Assembly (NCBI GenBank): GCA_021785315.1 | Contig: JAJYFX010000031.1 | Span: 1 to 10,383 of the forward strand | Reading direction: 5' to 3' | DNA length: 10,383 bases | Source: Actinomycetes bacterium | GTDB taxonomy: Bacteria > Actinomycetota > Acidimicrobiia > Acidimicrobiales > Acidimicrobiaceae | Part shown: positions 1 through 5,941 of the stretch, piece by piece | Position numbering within the stretch: position 1 is the stretch's first letter | Layout of the letters: every line of letters begins with the position of its first letter | The notes under the pieces: generated by a model | The model's input: only the letters and a program-made list of their open reading frames with translations | What the model was told of the DNA's origin: nothing | The model's database searches: none | Made by a program: the position numbers and the translations under genes

Positions 1-284
1 GTAAGAACAGGAATTCCATGCTCACGCGCCCAGCTCACTTCAGGATTTGACTTTGGAATCGCCGAAGAGATGCCCACGATGTCGGCACCGTCTACGTTGC
101 TCGCCGAATGACCAAGAAAGAGCTTCACGTCATGAGCACGCAGACGTTCGAAGGCCACTGAAGCTTTGAGATCAGATCCTGACACTTGGTGGCCCTGTTG
201 AGAAAGAACTATGGCTATGGCTGACATACCGGCCCCGCCGATTCCGACGATGTGTACTCGCCTTGGCAAGACACCACTGGTCAT
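1..284 (-). CDS. murC: UDP-N-acetylmuramate:L-alanine ligase MurC, N-terminal part
   Basis: The first 94 codons of a gene that leaves the window at the left edge. MurC uses ATP to join L-alanine to UDP-MurNAc, the first Mur ligase step, in the cytoplasm. The protein starts MTSGVLPRRVHIVGIGGAGMSAIA, where HIVGIGGAGMS is the UDP-binding glycine-rich loop special to MurC. VSGSDLKAS and then GHSASNVDGADIVGISSAIP follow, with NPEVSWAREHGIPVLT at the edge, all in the order of the MurC N-terminal domain. The ATG at 284 overlaps the murG stop (ATGA), so it is likely translated by coupling from murG. The ATP-binding and C-terminal domains lie outside the window. Confidence 0.95.
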   Translation of the reverse strand, partial: MTSGVLPRRVHIVGIGGAGMSAIAIVLSQQGHQVSGSDLKASVAFERLRAHDVKLFLGHSASNVDGADIVGISSAIPKSNPEVSWAREHGIPVL

Positions 285-1444
285 TCGCACCGTTCCTTTC
301 CCAATATATCGAGCACGAGCTCGCTGATCTGAGGTGCGCCGTCCCCTTTGAAACTCTCCGCCGATCGCTTTGACATTTCGACTAAAGCGCTCCGATCGTA
401 GAATAAAGCTTCTACCTCGCTTGCGAGGCGCTCTTTGGATAATTCATCGTCCAAAATCACTCTCGCCGCCCCCTGGTTCTCCAGCAACTTAGCGTTCTTG
501 CCCTGGTGACCGCCGGGAGCGTTGGGCAGCGGCACCAAAACTGACGCCTTGCCAAAATAACCCAGCTCGGCAATAGTGCCCGATCCAGCGCGTGAAACAA
601 CTAAATCGCAGTCGGCCAGCGCTTTGTATATCTGCGAATCAAATTCCGAGTAGATATATCTAACTTTCGAACCCGATCCTGATAGTTGCCTCACACGGTC
701 GCCGAACCTGGGAAAATCACGTGAACCGATCACATGATAAACCACGATGTCCAGGTCATTGCGAGCTTGCCACCAATCGACCAAGTCGGTTACCGTTGAA
801 TTTACACTGAACGATCCCAGCGATCCACCAAAGACGCAAACCAAAAACGCGCTTTTGCCGATACCGTGAATATTTCGAAATGACTCTTTCTCAAGCTGGC
901 AGTCATGCCATTTGGAGATTTCAGGCCTCAGGGGAACCCCAACCTGTTTTGCATCCTTTAACCCCGAAGTTTCGGATGCTGCCAGTACTTCTGTTGCAAT
1001 TCTGGATGCCAACCTGTTGGCCAGGCCGGCCACTGCGTTGGTCTCAACGACGACGCAGGGCATGCCAGTGATTTTGGCCGCCATAACCGGCGGAAATGAA
1101 AAGTAGCCGCCGAAGCTGACCAAAACCATGGGATGGGTCTTCCTTGCGACTATCACGAGATGGTAGGTGGCTTTGGTCAGAAGCCACAGGCCGTGCAGAT
1201 TGGATATCGACAATTTGCGAGCAAGACCTTTTAGGTTTAGCTGCATCAGTTCAAAACCATACGGGGTCACCAACTGCGATTCGAGGGGACGGGTGGATCC
1301 TATGAAGCCAATCTCATCTCTTTCCAAACCGCACTTGATTAAAGCCTCCGCCACACCCAGAGCAGGCAGCAAATGCCCAGCCGTTCCGCCAGCCGCGATC
1401 CAAACCTTCTTTTTGGATTGCCAAAACACTTTGTTGATCGGCAT
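281..1444 (-). CDS. murG: UDP-GlcNAc:lipid I N-acetylglucosaminyltransferase MurG
   Basis: A 387-residue GT28-family enzyme that adds GlcNAc to lipid I on the inner face of the membrane, giving lipid II. The N-terminal domain has AAGGTAGHLLPALGVAEAL (17-35), FIGSTRPLE (47-55), SFGGYFSFP (110-118) and VETNAVAGLANR (133-144). The last is usually HEQN or AEQN, so the first and third residues are changed while Glu and Asn are kept. The C-terminal domain has FGGSLGS (205-211), SRAGSGTIAEL (284-294) and PGGHQGKNAKLL (310-321), which bind UDP-GlcNAc. Length is normal. The ATG at 1444 has only a weak upstream AGG; a GTG at codon 6 is a poorer alternative. No upstream gene couples to it, unlike the rest of the operon. 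Its stop overlaps the murC start as ATGA. Confidence 0.95.
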   Translation of the reverse strand: MPINKVFWQSKKKVWIAAGGTAGHLLPALGVAEALIKCGLERDEIGFIGSTRPLESQLVTPYGFELMQLNLKGLARKLSISNLHGLWLLTKATYHLVIVARKTHPMVLVSFGGYFSFPPVMAAKITGMPCVVVETNAVAGLANRLASRIATEVLAASETSGLKDAKQVGVPLRPEISKWHDCQLEKESFRNIHGIGKSAFLVCVFGGSLGSFSVNSTVTDLVDWWQARNDLDIVVYHVIGSRDFPRFGDRVRQLSGSGSKVRYIYSEFDSQIYKALADCDLVVSRAGSGTIAELGYFGKASVLVPLPNAPGGHQGKNAKLLENQGAARVILDDELSKERLASEVEALFYDRSALVEMSKRSAESFKGDGAPQISELVLDILGKERCE

Positions 1445-1446
1445 AT

Positions 1447-1855
1447 GGGCAGCCTAATGGCTGTACCCCTGCCACGCCACCAGGTATTGGGGTCCGCGCC
1501 GAGCGGTTCGAGAAGTTGAGATCGCGCGAGTCCGGAAACCTTTGTGCCGCCAAAGCATTTCACCACAAGGACGTGGCAGATGCCTGAGGTGCCCCAGCGC
1601 CGCTAACTCAGCCAACCCGCACATAACGTCGACATGCCCACGTTCATGGCAGGGCGCAAGTTCTCGCGGCAATCACTCAATCTGGATCGCCCTTAGCCCA
1701 CACCGCATCCGTTAGCCAATGTCATTGGCTCTTCCCAGGTTCTGCGCCAACAAAAGCAAACCTTACGCCCGGGAAGATACGGCCGCCGCCTTTTAGCAAC
1801 CCGGTATAGCCCCGCCGGCCGACTCTGCCTGAAACCAGAACTGCGGACGCCCCTT
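1447..1855 (-). pseudogene. Probable decayed N-terminal half of a second murG
   Basis: Just upstream of the intact murG, two minus-strand frames read like the N-terminal domain of MurG (UDP-GlcNAc:lipid I GlcNAc transferase). AVLVSG at about 1843-1827 stands where the VLxxGGGTxGH loop should start, with the glycines partly lost (GRVGRRGY). RIFPGVRFAFVGAEPG follows; its FVG is at 1754-1746, 25 residues after the loop against 28 in the intact gene. After a frame change come ENLRPAMNVG (about 1665-1636), a TAG stop (1605-1603), and LVVKCFGGTKVSG with FGG at 1554, where MurG has a GGYxS motif. FVG to FGG is 200 bases against 192 in the intact gene. DPNT with Asn at 1488 sits 22 residues further on, where MurG has its (E)QN motif at 25. 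The C-terminal half is absent. The match is by eye only, and the wording differs from the intact murG, so it is not a recent duplicate. Confidence 0.45.
1714..1730. repeat. 17-base perfect palindrome in the ftsW-murG gap
   Basis: AGCCAATG (1714-1721) and CATTGGCT (1723-1730) are perfect inverted arms around a single base. The size and symmetry fit a dimeric regulator operator. It is 270 bases upstream of the intact murG and lies inside the murG-like remnant. I see no convincing -35/-10 pair next to it, so the operator role is only a possibility. Confidence 0.4.
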
Positions 1856-1869
1856 GAGAGTAAATCTGG

Positions 1870-2286
1870 GGCCTGCGGCCTTCTAGTGATCGAAAGCCCG
1901 CTGAATTCACACTCCGCCCCAGCCCAGGCACCCTCATTGTCAGTGACAACACGTTTGCAGGCCTCTGCCGGGTTCTCATCCGAAAGAAGCTGAACCAAAA
2001 GATTATTCAACCCTCAGCCAACTGAATATCTTCGTGCCGGATGTGTTTCATCACGAGCCGCATCAGCTAAAGGCTTCGCCTGTTTCGAAGCAAAAAAGAC
2101 ATCACACTCATCGTTTGCATTTTTGCACATGCCGTAGTGCCTGGCACTGCCACGGCTGCCCTTGGTCCCTCCAATGAATTCGGGCTCTGGAAGGCCAATC
2201 CCGGCAAATAACTCGTCTCTGCCCCTGTCGTGTGTCGCTCAATCGCCAGATTTATCCCGCTTGACGCGCTTAGTCCAGATAAACTT
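1870..2286 (-). other. Gap after ftsW: unrecognised, probably decayed coding sequence
   Basis: There is no intact gene here. Minus-strand frames hold protein-like pieces broken by stops. One frame reads RDELFAGIGLPEPEFIGG and then KNANDECDVFFASKQAKPL from about 2228 to 2025. Another reads LLVQLLSDENPAEACKRVV with an ATG at 2010. These pieces vaguely recall the C-terminal half of MurG (an AELxxxGxP block, an H...NA block, a late LL.D...KR block), but the spacing is off by several residues and the order relative to the neighbouring N-terminal-like remnant is reversed. I do not assign them. I see no clear promoter, and no terminator with a T-run after ftsW. Confidence 0.3.
2131..2156. other. Bulged hairpin in the ftsW-murG gap
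   Basis: GCCGT (2131-2135) pairs with ACGGC (2152-2156), and AGTGCC (2136-2141) pairs with GGCACT (2143-2148). Bases 2149-2151 are left as a 3-base bulge. No T-run follows on either strand, so it is not a classic intrinsic terminator. It lies about 130 bases downstream of the ftsW stop. It could affect mRNA stability or stall polymerase, or it could be chance. Confidence 0.4.
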
Positions 2287-3582
2287 TCAAGCTGTTACTC
2301 TTCCTAAAGCTGTCCTGACCAATTTGGTCAGTCTCCCTTCTTTCCCAGACACGGGAGCCAGGAAATCTCTCAGTGACCTTTTTTGGCCCGCCTCTTTAGA
2401 TATCGGGATAAATCCTTTTGCCACGGAGTTCACAAGGCCCAGCGCAAAGAGTTCTACAACCAGTGAAGATCCTCCCGATGATATGAGAGGCAGAGGAACC
2501 CCGGTGACCGGTAGCAGTCCAATCACAGCGCCAACATTGAGAATCATTTGGGCTGAAAGCCAGGAGCCGATCCCTACGCAAAGCAGCGAGCCAAACCTCG
2601 AAGTACTCCTCTGTGATATCCGGAATATCGAAAAAACCAAGAACGCGAGCAGACCGAGTACTATCAGCGCTCCAATCACCCCCAGTTCTTGCCCAATGAC
2701 AGAGAATATGAAGTCAGTCTGAGGGTTAGGCAAAAAGCCCCATTTTGCCTGGCCCGCCCCGGGCCCAGCACCGGTTACGTGCCCGGTAGCGAACGCAACC
2801 AGAGACTGGACTTCTTGATAGGCAAAATTGGCTCTATTACGCCAAGGATGGAGAAAGGAAAGCAGCCTATCTCTGCGGTAGGTCTTCGCCATTGCCTCGT
2901 AAAGTCCGGCGACGACGATGACGGCTAAAGTCGGCAATAGATGCCGCATTCGAACTCCAGCGACGAAAAGGATACCTATGGCAGTAGCACCGACGACCAT
3001 GGCGGTGCCCATATCTGGCTCGACGAGAATCAAAACGGCAGCAAGACCCGTCGCCAGAATGACTGGCTGAAATACCCTTCTCCAGTCACCGATCTCATCG
3101 GCCCTAGCGGTGGCAACGCCGGCTGCAAAGATGGCGATCGCTAATTTTGTAATCTCCGACGGCTGCAAACGGAACATGCCAACGCCCAGCCACCGGGCCG
3201 ATCCCCCGACGCTCACTCCAACGTGGGGAATGAGAACCGCAACCAAGGCAAATCCGCTGCCAAGAAGCAAAACGCCCCGATATTTGATAAACAGATCCAT
3301 TGACATGCTTGTGCCAAGGGCAAAAGCGGCAAGCCCAACGAGCACCCACAACATCTGCTTCTCGAAAAGCGCAAATGCGTTATGACCTGCGACCAGAGAC
3401 GGTACGAACGAGGTCGACAGTACCATGGAAACACCAATCGCCGTCAATACGCCGATCAAGAGAACTAGGATATGGCTCTCAGGGCCAAAGCCGTTTTCAG
3501 CATTCAGTAGCCGATATAATCTCCTAGTGATCGGCGAAACAGACTTCCTCTTTGAATTGGGAATCTCCACGCCTAAGGTCAT
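2287..3582 (-). CDS. ftsW: Septal SEDS peptidoglycan glycosyltransferase FtsW
   Basis: A 431-residue SEDS-family membrane protein that polymerises lipid II into glycan strands at the septum as partner of FtsI. About ten hydrophobic segments follow a charged cytoplasmic head of about 35 residues. Family motifs include GSARWLGVGMFRLQPSEITKL (127-147), VEPDMGTAM (187-195) with the predicted catalytic Asp190, KWGFLPNPQTDFIFSVIGQELG (280-301), and LLPVTGVPLPLISSGGSS (356-373). The glycine-rich run GAGPGAGQAKWG and the GQELG ending differ slightly from the usual G-x-G-x-S-x-x-KWG and EELG wording. The start at 3582 overlaps the murD stop as ATGA and has a strong AGGAGG 6 bases upstream. Nothing overlaps its 3' end: an 842-base gap follows, breaking the otherwise continuous coupling of the operon. 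Confidence 0.95.
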   Translation of the reverse strand: MTLGVEIPNSKRKSVSPITRRLYRLLNAENGFGPESHILVLLIGVLTAIGVSMVLSTSFVPSLVAGHNAFALFEKQMLWVLVGLAAFALGTSMSMDLFIKYRGVLLLGSGFALVAVLIPHVGVSVGGSARWLGVGMFRLQPSEITKLAIAIFAAGVATARADEIGDWRRVFQPVILATGLAAVLILVEPDMGTAMVVGATAIGILFVAGVRMRHLLPTLAVIVVAGLYEAMAKTYRRDRLLSFLHPWRNRANFAYQEVQSLVAFATGHVTGAGPGAGQAKWGFLPNPQTDFIFSVIGQELGVIGALIVLGLLAFLVFSIFRISQRSTSRFGSLLCVGIGSWLSAQMILNVGAVIGLLPVTGVPLPLISSGGSSLVVELFALGLVNSVAKGFIPISKEAGQKRSLRDFLAPVSGKEGRLTKLVRTALGRVTA

Positions 3583-4907
3583 TTCCCACCTCCTGCCGAC
3601 TTCGCTGATTCAAAAGCGTTCCTAAAATCTTCTCCGCGTTCCTCGTATGACCGATAACGATCGAATGATGTGCATCCTGGAGACAGCAAAACAACATCTC
3701 CCTCGGATGCCATTTCGCGCGCCACATCGACCGCCTCTGCCATCGACAGCGCTTTGACGATTCTCAGTCCTGTGATGCCGGAAAACACCGCTAACAAGTC
3801 ATCTGCAGCATCGCCCATGGCCACCAGCGCTTTTAGTTTCGGCGCGACACCGGCAAGAGGAGACAGATCCAGGCCTTTATTCTTCCCGCCAGCTATCAGA
3901 ATCACTGATTCAAAACCCGAAGCTGCGGCGACAACCGAAGCAGGCGTCGTGGCCTTGGAATCGTTAAAATACTTGACTCCGCCAATTGAACCTACGTATT
4001 CGACCCGATGAGGCAACCCAGTGAACTCGCGAAGAACACCTGAGATCGTTGCAAGGTCCACACCAACGCTGAACGCGGCCGCTGAGCTCGCGAGAGCGTT
4101 TTCAAGATCGTGAGGAAGCGTGCGCGCCATATCTGAAAGCTGGCTAAAGGGCTCCCCGTTCGCTGTGAGCGCAGCTAGTTCCGGACTGAACCCAAAATCG
4201 TAATTTCCCAGGCCAAATCCGATTCGCCTCACTCCACTGGGCGTTGCGATGGTGCTCACTGTTGGATCACCGGCATTGAGCACGGCAGTGTCTCCAGCTG
4301 CCTGATTTTCAAGGATTCTCGCCTTCGAGGCGAGATAATGGTCAATTCCTTGGTGCCAGTCAAGGTGATCTGGCGAGAAATTCGTCCACACGGCGACCCT
4401 GGGACGAAAGCTGGATATGGTCGCCAGCTGAAATGATGATGCTTCCACGACTAGATAGTCGAGGTCTTCCTCCAACATCGACACGACCGAAGTCCCTATG
4501 TTACCGACTGCCCTAGCTCTGATTCCGGCATTTTCTAGCATTCGTGTGACGAGGGTGGTGACTGTCGTTTTCCCGTTGGTACCGGTAACAGCAACAATAG
4601 GCACAGTTGTGTGGCGATATGCCAGCTCCAGCTCGGAAATAGGCTCCTTTGCAAATTTGAAGACTGGGTGAGACCTGGGAACTCCCGGCGAAACCAACAC
4701 CAGATCCGCATTTTCGACCTTACGCTGAAAACTTTCGTCGACCGGCGAAATCGCTGCCGCCGACTCCGGCAAGCCTTCCATGGAAGCTTTGTCGTCATAG
4801 ACACGAACCGTTGCACCATTTCGAATCAAGAATTCAGCTGCTGCTCGTCCGGTAATTCCGTAGCCAATTATTACCGCCTGTTGGCCCGAGTACTGAAGCG
4901 GCGTCAT
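3579..4907 (-). CDS. murD: UDP-MurNAc-L-alanine:D-glutamate ligase MurD
   Basis: A 442-residue cytoplasmic Mur ligase that adds D-glutamate to UDP-MurNAc-L-Ala with ATP hydrolysis. The N-terminal UDP-binding domain has GYGITGRAA (15-23). The central domain has the ATP loop VTGTNGKTT (107-115), VGNIGTS (134-140), EASSFQL (155-161) and TNFSPDHLDWH (175-185). The C-terminal domain has NDSKATTP and GGKNKGLDL, then LLSPGCTSFDRY with YEERGEDFRNA. In most MurD proteins the last block reads SPACASFD, so this copy differs at two small residues. The length is normal. The start at 4907 overlaps the mraY stop (ATGA) with AGGTGG just upstream, and the stop overlaps the ftsW start. Confidence 0.96.
   Translation of the reverse strand: MTPLQYSGQQAVIIGYGITGRAAAEFLIRNGATVRVYDDKASMEGLPESAAAISPVDESFQRKVENADLVLVSPGVPRSHPVFKFAKEPISELELAYRHTTVPIVAVTGTNGKTTVTTLVTRMLENAGIRARAVGNIGTSVVSMLEEDLDYLVVEASSFQLATISSFRPRVAVWTNFSPDHLDWHQGIDHYLASKARILENQAAGDTAVLNAGDPTVSTIATPSGVRRIGFGLGNYDFGFSPELAALTANGEPFSQLSDMARTLPHDLENALASSAAAFSVGVDLATISGVLREFTGLPHRVEYVGSIGGVKYFNDSKATTPASVVAAASGFESVILIAGGKNKGLDLSPLAGVAPKLKALVAMGDAADDLLAVFSGITGLRIVKALSMAEAVDVAREMASEGDVVLLSPGCTSFDRYRSYEERGEDFRNAFESAKSAGGGK
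3583..3594 (-). promoter_or_regulatory. Strong ribosome binding site of ftsW
   Basis: AGGAGG (minus strand, 3594-3589) stands 6 bases before the ftsW ATG at 3582. It lies inside the end of murD and is the best Shine-Dalgarno match at any start in the window. It confirms the ftsW start and suggests FtsW can be translated independently of coupling from murD. Confidence 0.75.
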
Positions 4908-5941
4908 TTGACCACCTGCCCAAGCGACAGAAAATCTGCATAGAAAAGACCAAGTGCAAGCGCGGTAAACAGACCTGCCAATATCCAGAATCGAATAATT
5001 ACGGTAGTCTCCGGCCAGCCAATCAACTCAAAATGGTGGTGCAAAGGGGCCATGCGAAAAACCCGGCGATGAAACATCCGAAAGCTTGCAACCTGGATAA
5101 CAACCGACAAAGTGATCACGACGAATAATCCGGCAATAATTGGAAGCAATAAATCGAGCCGCATCTCAACACCAAGTGCACCAAGGCCAGCGCCTATAGC
5201 CAGCGATCCCGTGTCACCCATAAAAATACGGGCGGGCGGAGCATTCCACCAAAGGAAACCCGCGCATGAACCGGTCATTGCCACAGCCACTATGGCCAAA
5301 TCAAGCCCAGAACTGACCCCATAGACCTGAACATGCCTGAACTGCCAGTAACCGATAACTCCAAGAATTGAAAAGGCAAAAATGGAAGACCCTGCTGCCA
5401 GACCATCTAGACCATCTGAAAGATTAACCGCGTTTGAAGCGCCAATTATCACCAAAACAACAAAGATTACCCAGATGGGCGTGCTCAGATTTATGGCCAG
5501 CGCCCCAGTCCGCACGAAAGTGATCGTGTTTGAGAGATCTCCCACATAACGCGAACCCAGTGCAAAAAGGAGGGCCACCACTATCTGCCCTCCCAGCTTG
5601 CCGGACTTCGTAAGTCCCAGAGATCTATGATGGCGCACCTTGATCCAGTCATCGAGGAAACCTATCATCCCGAAACCGACCACAACCAGAACGACCAGGA
5701 TACCGTCAGCGGTCCACGGAGCACCGAGCCGGGCATGAGCAAGCAGGTAGCCGATAACGAATGCGCCTACTATTGCCAAGCCACCCATTGTGGGCGTACC
5801 GGCCTTTGCCACATGACGCTGCGGTCCGTCTTCACGAATTTGCTGACCCACGCCTCTGAGACGTAGAGCCTTTATGAGCACCGGAGTGGCAAGTGCCGCC
5901 ACCACGAGGGCGAATCCTCCGGCCACAAAGATTGCAATCAC
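4904..5941 (-). CDS. mraY: Phospho-MurNAc-pentapeptide transferase MraY (lipid I synthase)
   Basis: A 345-residue polytopic membrane enzyme that moves phospho-MurNAc-pentapeptide from its UDP carrier to undecaprenyl phosphate, giving lipid I. Family motifs appear in order: GPQRHVAKAGTPTMGG (39-54), the acidic pair D97-D98 in GFLDDWIKV, NLSDGLDGLAAG (173-184) with D176 and D179, FMGDTGSLAIGA (240-251) with D243, and the HHH motif PLHHHFE (299-305). About ten hydrophobic segments and the length fit the family. The start is GTG at 5941, overlapping the murE stop as GTGA, with GGAG 9 bases upstream. The 3' end overlaps murD as ATGA. Its substrate carries the D-Ala-D-Ala that MurF adds, yet murF is missing from the usual place just upstream. 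Confidence 0.97.
   Translation of the reverse strand: MIAIFVAGGFALVVAALATPVLIKALRLRGVGQQIREDGPQRHVAKAGTPTMGGLAIVGAFVIGYLLAHARLGAPWTADGILVVLVVVGFGMIGFLDDWIKVRHHRSLGLTKSGKLGGQIVVALLFALGSRYVGDLSNTITFVRTGALAINLSTPIWVIFVVLVIIGASNAVNLSDGLDGLAAGSSIFAFSILGVIGYWQFRHVQVYGVSSGLDLAIVAVAMTGSCAGFLWWNAPPARIFMGDTGSLAIGAGLGALGVEMRLDLLLPIIAGLFVVITLSVVIQVASFRMFHRRVFRMAPLHHHFELIGWPETTVIIRFWILAGLFTALALGLFYADFLSLGQVVK

Noticed and set aside
1454..1672. 72-codon minus-strand open frame just upstream of murG
   Set aside because: Its composition (many His, Arg and Cys) looks like an out-of-frame reading; the frame next to it carries the FGG block of the murG relic.
1693..2010. 105-codon minus-strand open frame in the ftsW-murG gap as a small gene
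   Set aside because: Its first 40 residues look protein-like but the rest is Arg/Cys/Trp-rich, as in a wrong frame, and the murG-like wording runs in a different frame. A broken relic explains it better than an intact gene.
2131..2156. Intrinsic terminator after ftsW
   Set aside because: The hairpin has no T-run following it on either strand.
1870..2286. Decayed murF in the gap, prompted by GTKGSRG resembling the KGSRG near the end of MurF
   Set aside because: The motif would belong at the very end of MurF, yet it appears early in the segment, and no MurF ATP loop or other block is seen around it.
2162..2722. Plus-strand open frame of 186 codons
   Set aside because: It lies mostly opposite the end of ftsW, has a Ser/Pro-rich composition typical of an antisense shadow, and shows no recognisable domain or ribosome binding site.
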